From the NCBI GenBank assembly GCA_037200525.1, contig JBBCGG010000001.1:1344501-1408500 (forward strand): a DNA stretch of 64,000 nt, in the 5' to 3' direction. Made by a program: the position numbers and the translations under genes. The notes below the pieces were generated by a model, which was not told the origin of the DNA, made no database searches, and saw nothing but the letters and a program-made list of their open reading frames with translations. Below are positions 1-8,116 of the stretch, in pieces (position 1 is the stretch's first letter; the number at the start of each line of letters is the position of its first letter). The stretch is from Methylocella sp. Its GTDB lineage: Bacteria; Pseudomonadota; Alphaproteobacteria; Rhizobiales; Beijerinckiaceae.

Positions 1-99
1 AATTTTGAAGAGGCGTCTTTTGAGGCTAGCTTCCTATTTCTGCGCGTCCGGCGGCGCGTCGCATTCATTCAGAATCAAGCCGCGCGCGGATATGAGACA

Positions 100-1089
100 A
101 TGAGCTATTTAGTTCTGATCGTCGGGCTCTTCCTCGCGGTTTGCGGCGCCCTCTCGATCTCGTTTGGTTACGGCATAGTCAATGTCGAGCGCGGGTGGTC
201 GAGCGTCATCGCGGGCGCTGCGGTGCTCGCGGGCGGCGTCGTGACGATGGCGCTCGGGCTGATTTTGCACAGTCTTGGAAGATTGCGCGCCTTCCTCAAG
301 ACCGAGAAGCTTGCTCGCGAGCGCGCCGCTCGTCCCGCGTGGGAGGCGGGCTCCCCGGGCGTCGGCATCGAGGCTCCAATCTTCGCAGATAGGGCCGAGC
401 AGGAGGCGACGCCTCCAATCCACTTCGAGCGCGAGCCCGAGGCTCCATTATACGCGGAGCGGGAGCCGGATTTCGAAGCCATTGACGAGCCCATCATCGC
501 CGATCAGCGGTTGGGACCGCCCGGGGCCGCGCCGGCCGCTCAGATCTCGATTGAGGATATTCGCCGGCTAGTGGCCGAGAAAGCCAGAAAAGAGCCGGAA
601 TCCAGGTCCCTCCCGCAAGAAGCTGCGGATGCGACCCGGACGCAAGGCCGGCCTGAGGTTGCGCCGGTCCCTCCCGTTCCGCCACGCGCCGCGCCGATAT
701 CGTTTGGCTTGCCGCGAGCGGTCGATCTCAAAGACATTGCGCCGCAGCATTTTGCGCATGGGGATGCAGGCTCACGATCCGCAGCGGCCGGGTCGAGAGA
801 AATGGCCCCGGCCCCGCGCGAGGATGCTCCGGCAACTCATAATCCTCGCGCCGACATCGCCTCGCCGCAGCCTCTTGGCCCGGAGCCCACGCAAGCGCCG
901 CTCGAGCCTCCGCGTCGTCAACCTCGAGAGGGATTGACCGTCATCGGGCGCTATGAGTCGGAGGGAACGGCCTACACCATGTATGTGGATGGTTCGATTG
1001 AAGCCCATTCGGACCGCGGCGCGTTCTATTTCTTGTCCATGGCTGAACTGAAAGCCTTTATGGACGCTCAAGCGCGCGGCGGCCTTTAG
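100..1089 (+). CDS. Two-helix membrane protein with proline-rich linker and conserved C-terminal domain
   Basis: The protein has 329 residues. Two hydrophobic helices lie at about residues 3-25 and 33-57, so the N-terminus should be anchored in the inner membrane. They are followed by a long Pro/Ala/Glu-rich linker (about 75-275) that is probably disordered. The last 50 residues form a compact segment (TVIGRYESEGTAYTMYVDGS onward, ending in an acidic/aromatic helix) that looks folded. I recall proteins of this layout as Rhizobiales hypotheticals of unknown function, but I cannot name a Pfam family. It converges on the oligopeptidase gene with only 2 bases between the stops. The ATG at 100 gives a good membrane N-terminus. 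Confidence 0.75.
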   Translation: MSYLVLIVGLFLAVCGALSISFGYGIVNVERGWSSVIAGAAVLAGGVVTMALGLILHSLGRLRAFLKTEKLARERAARPAWEAGSPGVGIEAPIFADRAEQEATPPIHFEREPEAPLYAEREPDFEAIDEPIIADQRLGPPGAAPAAQISIEDIRRLVAEKARKEPESRSLPQEAADATRTQGRPEVAPVPPVPPRAAPISFGLPRAVDLKDIAPQHFAHGDAGSRSAAAGSREMAPAPREDAPATHNPRADIASPQPLGPEPTQAPLEPPRRQPREGLTVIGRYESEGTAYTMYVDGSIEAHSDRGAFYFLSMAELKAFMDAQARGGL

Positions 1090-1091
1090 AG

Positions 1092-3251
1092 CTACGCCGC
1101 CTTTGTCTTGAACTTGCTCTCAACGCAGGCCAAAGCGAAGGCAAATTGCAGCGCCACTTCCTCCAGGCGATCGAACCGCCCCGGGGCGCCGCCATGCCCC
1201 GCGCCCATATTGGTTTTCAACAGAATAGGTCCGCCGCCGGTCATGATCGCGCGCAAGCGCGCCACCCATTTCAGCGGCTCCCAATAAGTGACGCGAGGGT
1301 CGGTCAGGCCGCCAAGGGCGAGGATCGGCGGGTAATGTCGAGGCGTGACGTTGTCATATGGCGAATAGCCGCGAATCGTCGCAAAAGCACTGGCGTCCTT
1401 GATCGGATTGCCCCATTCGAGCCATTCGGGCGGGGTTAGCGGCAAATCCGCGTCGAGCATCGTATTCAGAACATCGACGAAAGGCACGTCGGCGATGACG
1501 CCGGCGAAAAGCTCGGGCGCGAGATTGACCGCCGCGCCCATCAACATGCCGCCGGCGCTGGCGCCCTGAATGACGATGCGTCCTGGCTGCGTAAAACCTT
1601 TTTCAATCAGGCAGCGGGCGGCCGCGATGAAATCCGAAAATGTATTCGGCTTATGCTCAAGTTTTCCCTCCGTGTACCAGCGCCAGCCTTTTTCGGTCCC
1701 GCCGCGCACATGGGCGATCGCATAGATGAAACCGCGATCGACGAGAGAGAGCCGCGTCGTGCTGAACGAGGCGGAGGTCGGGCTGCCATAGGCGCCGTAG
1801 CCGTAAAGCAGAACCGGCGCTGAGCCATCGAGGGCGAGATCGCGGCGGTAAAGAATCGAAACGGGGACTTCTTCGCCATCCGGGGCCTTTGCGAACAACC
1901 GACTGGTGACGTAAGCGGCGGCCTCATGTCCCGAAGGGATGGTTTGGCGCTTGCGGAGGCGGCGCGCGCGGGTCGCGAGATCATAATCGTAGGTCTCGCG
2001 CGGCGTCGTCATCGAAGAATAGGTGAAGCGGAGCAGGCGCGAATTATATTGAAGCCGTTCGCTGACGCCGAGAGAATAGGCTTCTTCGGCAAAGGCGATC
2101 GCGTGTTCTTCGCCCGTCTCGAAACTTCGGACAATGATGCGCGGTAGTCCGGCCTCGCGCTCCAGCCGCACGAGATAATCGGGAAACAACGAGACAGCGA
2201 TAATCATGCGGCCGAGTCTATGCGCGACTTCATCGACCCAGAACGCCTTGCCAGGCGTTGCGAGCGGCGGCGCGACGATCTTGAAGTCTTCCGCTCCGTC
2301 GGCGTTGGTTTTAATGTAGAGCCGGTCGCCGCGATGTTCGACTTCATAACGGATCCCCGGCGCGCGCGCTTCGATCAAGCCCGGCTTGGCCTCGGGATCG
2401 CTAAGGTCGAGGAGATGGCATTCGGATGAATCATGATCGCTGACGCTGATGATGGCGTAGGCGCCCGATTGGCTGCGACTGACATGAAGAAACCAGCGCG
2501 AGTCGCGTTCTTCAAAAACGAGGACGTCGGTTGCTGGATCAGAGCCGATCTCATGCCGGAAAATTGCGCTGGGGCGATGATTCCCGTCGATCCGCACATA
2601 ATAGAATTGCTTCGAATCGGCAGTCCAAACGAGGCCGCCGTCAGTATGCGCAATCACATCCGCGCCGTCTTTGCCCGAAAGGAGATCGCGAACGCTAATT
2701 GAATGAAGTTCTGAGCCGTTCTCGTCCGAGCTCCAGCCGAGCTTGGCGTGATCTGGAGAGTGACGCGCCTCGGCAATCTCGAAAAAGCTTTTGCCCGATG
2801 CCTCTTTGTCGCCGTCGAGCAAAATTTCCTCGCCCGAGCCGTCGAGCTGCGAGCGGCAGAAGATCGGATGCTGGCCGCCCTCCATGTGCCGCGCGTAATA
2901 AAGATATCCGCCGTCCGGGAAGGGAACCTCGGCGTCGTCTTCCTTGATTCGCCCGCGCATTTCCTTGACGAGAGCTTTGCGTAACTGCGCTTCCGGCTTC
3001 AGAATTTGCTCGGCGAAATCATTTTCGGCCTCGATCACGGCGCGAATGGGCGCGGGGAGGGCGTCGGGGTCGCGCAGAGCCTCCTGCCAATTCGCGGCTT
3101 TCAGCCACGCATATTCGTCCCTGAGCGTCACGCCATGCGCAATTTTTGTCTCCAGGCGTTTCTCGATAGCCGGCGGCGGCGCCGAAAGCGTTTGCGCGCG
3201 CTCGCTCATTGCGCCGGCATCGGCGAGCGCCTTCATTGGTTTGCCTTGCAT
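1092..3251 (-). CDS. ptrB: S9A family oligopeptidase (oligopeptidase B / prolyl oligopeptidase type)
   Basis: This 719-residue cytosolic serine peptidase should cleave short peptides, after basic residues if it is a true oligopeptidase B. The N-terminal part is the seven-bladed propeller. The C-terminal third is the alpha/beta-hydrolase catalytic domain, with the nucleophile elbow GASAGGMLMG, an acidic residue in GLTDPRVTYWEP and a C-terminal histidine in GAGHGG. Length is normal for S9A enzymes (about 680-720). The ATG at 3251 is preceded by a good AAGGAAAG ribosome site. It stands alone with a long intergenic region upstream. Subfamily (oligopeptidase B rather than prolyl oligopeptidase) is inferred from size and motif style. 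Confidence 0.9.
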   Translation of the reverse strand: MQGKPMKALADAGAMSERAQTLSAPPPAIEKRLETKIAHGVTLRDEYAWLKAANWQEALRDPDALPAPIRAVIEAENDFAEQILKPEAQLRKALVKEMRGRIKEDDAEVPFPDGGYLYYARHMEGGQHPIFCRSQLDGSGEEILLDGDKEASGKSFFEIAEARHSPDHAKLGWSSDENGSELHSISVRDLLSGKDGADVIAHTDGGLVWTADSKQFYYVRIDGNHRPSAIFRHEIGSDPATDVLVFEERDSRWFLHVSRSQSGAYAIISVSDHDSSECHLLDLSDPEAKPGLIEARAPGIRYEVEHRGDRLYIKTNADGAEDFKIVAPPLATPGKAFWVDEVAHRLGRMIIAVSLFPDYLVRLEREAGLPRIIVRSFETGEEHAIAFAEEAYSLGVSERLQYNSRLLRFTYSSMTTPRETYDYDLATRARRLRKRQTIPSGHEAAAYVTSRLFAKAPDGEEVPVSILYRRDLALDGSAPVLLYGYGAYGSPTSASFSTTRLSLVDRGFIYAIAHVRGGTEKGWRWYTEGKLEHKPNTFSDFIAAARCLIEKGFTQPGRIVIQGASAGGMLMGAAVNLAPELFAGVIADVPFVDVLNTMLDADLPLTPPEWLEWGNPIKDASAFATIRGYSPYDNVTPRHYPPILALGGLTDPRVTYWEPLKWVARLRAIMTGGGPILLKTNMGAGHGGAPGRFDRLEEVALQFAFALACVESKFKTKAA

Positions 3252-3837
3252 AAACTTTCCTTGAGGTAGAGTTCATTTAATCGCCCAGCGGCAAACACAT
3301 GAATAGAGCGCTGGCGCCGTCTGATCCTAACCGGGTTCGGCGAAAGCTCGCGCCGCGCCATGATTGCTAATTACTCTCAGGCGTTAGCTTCGCGCGCCAT
3401 CCGGCGTTGGTCGTCGCAATCTTGTTCAACTTGTCATAGTTCGCTCTTATTCGGACAAAATATTGAAGCGCTGTTTGATCGGCAAGCCGCATTTGCATTT
3501 TGCCGCAGGCTGCTTAGGTATTCGTCAATTGTGACAAGCGGCGCGGCGCCAGCGGGCGTCAATCCTTGACGCAGCCTTAATTACCACTACGTTGATTTGA
3601 GCCGAGCAGGAGCATTTAGCGTTTTTTTGCTTGTAACGAATAAAGTGTGCTCATAGCTACTTGCGGATGCAAAGTTTTGGTCTTAGAAAAGGAAAATGTT
3701 CTTAAAAGTCGATTCGAGACGGTCGCTTAAAAGAACTTTTGTTTGATAGGGTCTTGTCACCTTATGCGGAAACTACGATGTCGCTATTTTGGTCCGCATT
3801 CCCACGGTGACGCCTTCTACTCGGGATATTAAGCGCC
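3252..3837. other. AT-rich intergenic region upstream of the MucR gene
   Basis: No convincing gene lies in these 586 bases. The half nearest the MucR gene is visibly AT-rich for this genome. An open frame at 3360-3569 has unlikely codon use and no ribosome site. The region probably holds promoters for the divergent oligopeptidase gene and for the MucR gene. Confidence 0.6.
3698..3736. promoter_or_regulatory. Possible regulatory site with repeated CTTAAAAG
   Basis: CTTAAAAG occurs at 3701-3708 and again at 3726-3733, a direct repeat with a 25-bp period. The same stretch is bounded by the inverted hexamers GTTCTT and AAGAAC. It lies about 100 bp upstream of the MucR gene. MucR-type proteins bind AT-rich DNA and often regulate their own gene, so an autoregulatory site is possible. 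That role is inferred from position alone. Confidence 0.3.
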
Positions 3838-4254
3838 ATGAGCGAGACGTCGGGTTCCAACAGTTACATAGAATTGGCTGCTGACATTGTGTCAGCCTAT
3901 GTCAGCAACAATTCGGTGCCGGCCAGCGATCTACCTTCGCTCATCAGCGAAGTCCATTCGGCATTGCTGCGCGTCACCTCGGGAGTCGTCGCGCCGACGG
4001 TCGAGGCGCCGAAACCCGCCGTTCCCGCCAAGAAATCAGTCACTAATGACTTCCTGGTTTGCCTCGAAGACGGACGGAAATTCAAGTCATTGAAGCGGCA
4101 TCTGCGCACCCAATACAACATGTCTCCGGATGAATACCGCGAGAAATGGGGTCTTGCGCCGGATTATCCGATGGTTGCGCCAAATTACGCAAAGGCGCGC
4201 TCAAATCTGGCCAAGCAAATGGGTCTTGGGCAGCAACGCCGGCTTCTGCGCTAA
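3838..4254 (+). CDS. MucR/Ros family transcriptional regulator with altered zinc-ligand positions
   Basis: The 138-residue protein has the Ros/MucR layout: an N-terminal oligomerisation half and a C-terminal prokaryotic zinc-finger-like DNA-binding domain (residues 72-130, including FKSLKRHLR and the [12 protein letters not shown] helix). Family members are H-NS-like global regulators of surface polysaccharide, motility and cell-cycle genes. In Ros the ligands follow Cys-x2-Cys-x9-His-x4-His. Here the equivalent positions are Cys75, Asp78, His88 and Tyr93 (with Gln92), so two of the four canonical ligands are missing. Some rhizobial paralogues also lack ligands and still fold. The ATG at 3838 has only a weak ribosome site. 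The long upstream intergenic region suggests complex control. Confidence 0.9.
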   Translation: MSETSGSNSYIELAADIVSAYVSNNSVPASDLPSLISEVHSALLRVTSGVVAPTVEAPKPAVPAKKSVTNDFLVCLEDGRKFKSLKRHLRTQYNMSPDEYREKWGLAPDYPMVAPNYAKARSNLAKQMGLGQQRRLLR

Positions 4255-4374
4255 AAAAAGCCATTCGATCAGAGCGCTGGGTAGGGTTGCGCTGCCTCCC
4301 AGCGCGATCGCTTTAACATTCGACAAATCTGGGGAAAGTCGCTTGGCGCGCTTCGCACCGGGCGCGGCGGCGTT

Positions 4375-4803
4375 TCAGCTGACGGCAGCGAGCGCCATGC
4401 GTGCGTCGCTTTTGATCCGCTCGACCATCGAACGCACGCCGTTGCTGCGCTGAGGCGTCAGATGCGCCGAAAGGCCCAGCTTCTGAAACAAGTCTTGCGC
4501 ATCGGTGGCGAGGATTTTTGGCGCCGTCTGACCCGAATAGAGCGCCAGCACCAGCGCTATCAGGCCGCGCACAATATGCGCGTCGCTGTCGCCCTTCATC
4601 GTCAATACGGGCGCGCCCGAGGCGTCGGGCGCTATACGAGTCTCGAGCCAGACCTGACTAGCGCATCCGCGAACTTTATTCACATCATTGTGCGCCGCCT
4701 CGTCGAGAGACTCCAGCGTGCGGCCGAGTTCGATCAGATAGCGATAACGATCGTCCCAATCGTCGAGATAGGTAAAGTTCTCAATGATTTCGTCGATGTT
4801 CAT
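4375..4803 (-). CDS. sufE: SufE family cysteine desulfuration protein
   Basis: This 142-residue protein is the sulfur acceptor that stimulates the SufS cysteine desulfurase during iron-sulfur cluster assembly in the cytosol. The start (NIDEIIENFTYLDDWDDRY) is typical SufE. The sulfur-carrying cysteine is Cys47 in the conserved segment KVRGCASQVW. Length matches the family (about 140). No suf operon genes are adjacent, so this is a detached copy, as is common in Rhizobiales. It is convergent with the MucR gene. Confidence 0.92.
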   Translation of the reverse strand: MNIDEIIENFTYLDDWDDRYRYLIELGRTLESLDEAAHNDVNKVRGCASQVWLETRIAPDASGAPVLTMKGDSDAHIVRGLIALVLALYSGQTAPKILATDAQDLFQKLGLSAHLTPQRSNGVRSMVERIKSDARMALAAVS

Positions 4804-4910
4804 AGCGATCCGAGCCGCGATAGAAGTGATCTTTCTCTATATAGGCAAGATATGTGCGAGGCGAGCGGGATCTATCTAGAGCCGCCGCCCATCACGGCAG
4901 TTTTTTCGCA

Positions 4911-5198
4911 TTAATGCATCGCCGCCGCAGTCGTCGCCGGGGCCTTGGCTTTGACCTCAGGCCGCTTCTCCGCGCCGATTTGGCTGATTCTGGTCGCCGC
5001 CTCGAGGCAAGCGACCGGCGCGTCGGCGCAGGCCTTCTCGCCTTGGGCGCGGGCTTGTTCGAGCGATTTTCCAAGAAACTCGCGCGCGGTTGACCAAACC
5101 GCAGCCGGAGAGGCGAGCTTTGGATCGGCGTCTTGCTCCCAGTCGATCGAGGCGAACACGATGGTGAGCCAGAAGGCGCAGCGAATAAGAAACCACAT
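4911..5198 (-). CDS. Small membrane-anchored protein, DUF5330-like
   Basis: The 95-residue protein begins with MWFLIRCAFWLTIVFASI, a short hydrophobic segment without charge pairs that should act as an uncleaved anchor or signal. A hydrophilic Ala/Lys-rich tail with two cysteines follows. This resembles the DUF5330 proteins seen beside sufE in many Rhizobiales; I make that assignment from memory of the N-terminal pattern. The ATG at 5198 has a clear GGGAGG-type ribosome site. Function is unknown. Confidence 0.7.
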   Translation of the reverse strand: MWFLIRCAFWLTIVFASIDWEQDADPKLASPAAVWSTAREFLGKSLEQARAQGEKACADAPVACLEAATRISQIGAEKRPEVKAKAPATTAAAMH

Positions 5199-5434
5199 CG
5201 ATCGACCTCCCTGTGGCGGAGATCTGCTTGTAAGCGCGCTTTATTAAAATCCGCACAAAGCGAGCGGCTAAAACGGCCTTGCTCGCAATAGCTTTGGGTC
5301 CAAGCGTCCAAGCCGAAATGGCAAGAGTTTCTATACCATAGCTTGAGTTTACTGGGCCTCTTTCAGGCAAATCGCGTTTTTTCGCGTTGCGGCGCATCTT
5401 CAGCGTGCGGGCTTAGTGCGAACTTAACACGCGG

Positions 5435-7327
5435 ATGGCAGGCTTGCCCCGGACCGCCGCCGAGGGGCAGCGGCGCAGCACGGAGTGGATTTTGGGTTAT
5501 TCTCTGAGCCTCAAGGGCCAGATCGCCACTTTGGTCTATCCGGGCGCTTTAGGCTCCCCGGGTGAGCGGGCTTTGCAGGAAAACTTCATTCTGCGCCGGC
5601 TGGCGACTTCGCTGGCCGTCGCCGCGGCCGCCCCTATCTATCTGGCGACGCATGGCCCGCCGACGCTGCTCGATGCGCTGGTCTTCGTCTGGCTGATCCT
5701 GCCGCTTGGCGCCATCGCTTTGCTCTCCGCCACTGGCGACCTCGTTCGAGCCGAAGCGATGTCGACCTTCAGCCTGATCGCCGCGAGTCTGACGGCGGCG
5801 ATCAGCGGCGGCGATCATGCCGCGCTCGCCTGGTTGATTCTCGCGCCGCTCGACAGCCTTTTTTCGCTCAACGCCATTCTCATCTGCGTTAGTGGCGGCC
5901 TCGCCGCGCTCGCCGTTCTGATCCTCTTCGCCATCGAGGCGCTGGGATTTTCAAAATCCTTCCCAAACGTCGCCGAGGCGAGCGTTTTTCTCGTTCCAGC
6001 CATCCTCTACGCCACCTTCATGGCGGTCGGCTTCGCGCGGCTGCAAACGAGACGTTCAAAGGCCGAACAGCTTCAAGCCGAACGCTTCACCGCTCTCACG
6101 GAGGCGATCGACGATCTGGTCGTCACGCATGACCGCTCCGGCGCGGCGACCTCCGTCAGCCGCAATTGCCAGAACCTGTTCGGTTTGCCGCCCAGCGAAT
6201 TAATGGGCCGCGGCTTCTTTGAACATGTTCATATCGCCGACCGACCCACGTTCTTGAAAGCGATTGCGGAGGCCTGCCTTGGCTTGACGACGGTCGAGGC
6301 GACCTTGCGTCTGCGAACCTCCGCCGTCATCGAGCGCGGCGCCTACGCCGAGCCAGTGTTTGTCTGGCTCCGCATGCGGGCGCGACGATGCGACGAGCCG
6401 CGCCCGCTGCAGCAAGGTGGCAGGCCTGGAGAAGGCGCCATCGCCGTTTTTCGGGACGTTACAGAGGCGAAGCGGGGTAGGGACGAATTGCGATTGGCCC
6501 GCGCCGACGCCGAGGAAGCGGGCCTCTCCAAAGATCATTTCCTCGCCAATATGAGCCATGAACTGCGTACGCCGCTGAATGCGATCATCGGCTTTTCCGA
6601 ATTCCTCGCCGATGCGCAATTGGCCCCGCGGGATCGCGACAAGCAGCGCGAATATGCGCAGATCATCCTGCAATCGGGACAGCATCTGCTCGCCATGGTC
6701 AATTCGATCCTCGATCTTTCCAAGATCCAATCCGGTTCGTTCGACCTTTCGCCGGCGCCGTTCTCCGTCGGTCCGCTCATTGATCTTTGCTGCGACATGG
6801 TCAAACTCGACGCCGGCGAGCGCGGCATCGAGCTTGCGCGCGTTTGCCCCAATGGACTGGAGGAGGTCATCGGCGACAAGCGCGCTTGCAAACAGATCCT
6901 GATAAATCTCATCTCGAATGCGGTGAAGTTCACGCCCGCGCGGGGGACGGTGACGGTTAGCGCGAAGCCGGAAGGAAACTCGCTTCTGATCTTCGTGGCC
7001 GATACGGGGAGCGGGATCAACGCGCAGGATCTCGCCCGTCTCGGCAATCCATTTTTCCAGGCCAAAGCATCGCTCGATCGGCCGTTTGAAGGCACAGGGC
7101 TTGGCCTGTCGATCGTGCGAGGTCTCGTCGGACTCCACGGCGGATCGATCACCGTGGCGAGCGAGCCGGACCAAGGGACATGCGTCCTCGTGCGCCTGCC
7201 GCTCGATTGCCGTTCCGCCATCAATAAAGGGCAGTCGTCCGCGAGGATCGATACGATTGGCCGCTACCGCCGCGGCGACGAACAATATGAGGTTTTCCAA
7301 CAAATGACGGTGAAGAAAATTGCGTGA
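5435..7327 (+). CDS. Membrane PAS-domain sensor histidine kinase, PleC/DivJ-like
   Basis: This 630-residue sensor kinase has about five or six hydrophobic helices in residues 52-205, a PAS domain near 215-345, a dimerisation domain with the phospho-accepting His375 in FLANMSHELRTPLNAIIGF, and a HATPase domain with N-box LINLISNAVKFTP, G1 box VADTGSGIN and G2 box GTGLGLSIV. The H-box strongly resembles the PleC/DivJ group that controls DivK and PleD phosphorylation in alphaproteobacterial cell-cycle signalling. There is no receiver domain and no adjacent response regulator. The ATG at 5435 is the first in frame, and a later start would still keep all helices. The next gene overlaps its 3' end. 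Confidence 0.88.
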   Translation: MAGLPRTAAEGQRRSTEWILGYSLSLKGQIATLVYPGALGSPGERALQENFILRRLATSLAVAAAAPIYLATHGPPTLLDALVFVWLILPLGAIALLSATGDLVRAEAMSTFSLIAASLTAAISGGDHAALAWLILAPLDSLFSLNAILICVSGGLAALAVLILFAIEALGFSKSFPNVAEASVFLVPAILYATFMAVGFARLQTRRSKAEQLQAERFTALTEAIDDLVVTHDRSGAATSVSRNCQNLFGLPPSELMGRGFFEHVHIADRPTFLKAIAEACLGLTTVEATLRLRTSAVIERGAYAEPVFVWLRMRARRCDEPRPLQQGGRPGEGAIAVFRDVTEAKRGRDELRLARADAEEAGLSKDHFLANMSHELRTPLNAIIGFSEFLADAQLAPRDRDKQREYAQIILQSGQHLLAMVNSILDLSKIQSGSFDLSPAPFSVGPLIDLCCDMVKLDAGERGIELARVCPNGLEEVIGDKRACKQILINLISNAVKFTPARGTVTVSAKPEGNSLLIFVADTGSGINAQDLARLGNPFFQAKASLDRPFEGTGLGLSIVRGLVGLHGGSITVASEPDQGTCVLVRLPLDCRSAINKGQSSARIDTIGRYRRGDEQYEVFQQMTVKKIA

Positions 7328-8048
7328 AGCCCTGGCTGCCGCCGATCATGATTACATTCTGGCTGAACCGGCCGCGAGGCCGAAGCGGACTCGCAGCAAA
7401 GCGCCAACAACGAAGCGGCGCGGCTCCGGCCGGCGGAAGGTTCAGACGCAGCGCTACTTGGCCGTCATCGCCAGCGCGCTTTGCGTTGCAGCGATCGCCG
7501 GAATTGCGATCAACGCCCTCACCTTGCAAAAGAGGCATCATCCGGCGCCGCTCTTTGCGCGCCGCGCGCCGGCGTCGGCATTGAACGAGCCGGCTGTGGT
7601 CGAGTCGCTTCCGGCGCCTCTTCCGGTCCCCGCGCCAAGACCGCAACCCAGCGCGGCGGCGGCTCCTCAGCCAAATGAGAGTTTGCCGGAAAAGGCGCAT
7701 CTTGAGCCGCCAGTCGAAAAGCCCGCGAACGGGCATCCGCGTCAAGCATCCGGCGCGCAAAGCGCGGAGGCGGTCGAAGCCAGGCCCCTGGATCCAATTT
7801 CACAATTGCTGCAGGCGAATGCGCATGAGCCGCAGGGCGCCTCGGCGCGCCCGAGCGCAACGGTGCTCGCGGCGCAACGAGCGCTGGTCAAATTGGGGTT
7901 TGTCCTGAAGGCCGATGGAGTCGCCGGGGCGACCACGCGGCAAGCGATCGAGCGCTATGAGCGGGATCACGGACGCCCGGCCCATGGCGAACTCACGCCG
8001 GCATTGCTGCGGCAGCTGAGCGCCGATGCGGGCATCCCGATCAACTAG
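7320..8048 (+). CDS. Single-pass membrane protein with C-terminal peptidoglycan-binding domain
   Basis: The 242-residue protein starts at a TTG that overlaps the kinase gene by 8 bases, which suggests translational coupling. A basic N-terminus (about residues 18-43) precedes one membrane helix (about 46-67). A Pro/Ala-rich linker follows, and residues about 180-240 form a PG_binding_1 domain (AQRALVKLGFVLKADGVAGA, then TTRQAIERYERDHG). The C-terminus should lie in the periplasm and contact peptidoglycan. Coupling to a cell-cycle-type kinase suggests a cell-envelope or division role. That is inference. Confidence 0.82.
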   Translation: MREALAAADHDYILAEPAARPKRTRSKAPTTKRRGSGRRKVQTQRYLAVIASALCVAAIAGIAINALTLQKRHHPAPLFARRAPASALNEPAVVESLPAPLPVPAPRPQPSAAAAPQPNESLPEKAHLEPPVEKPANGHPRQASGAQSAEAVEARPLDPISQLLQANAHEPQGASARPSATVLAAQRALVKLGFVLKADGVAGATTRQAIERYERDHGRPAHGELTPALLRQLSADAGIPIN

Positions 8049-8116
8049 GGGATGAGCTTGGCCAGCGCGAAGTTAAGGCGACGCTGTCCAATCTCCGTCC
8101 GTATCTCATCCGAGCC

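Noticed and set aside
6200..7303. A 367-codon open frame antisense to the histidine kinase
   Set aside because: It is a shadow of a high-G+C gene; the kinase frame has all the domain motifs.
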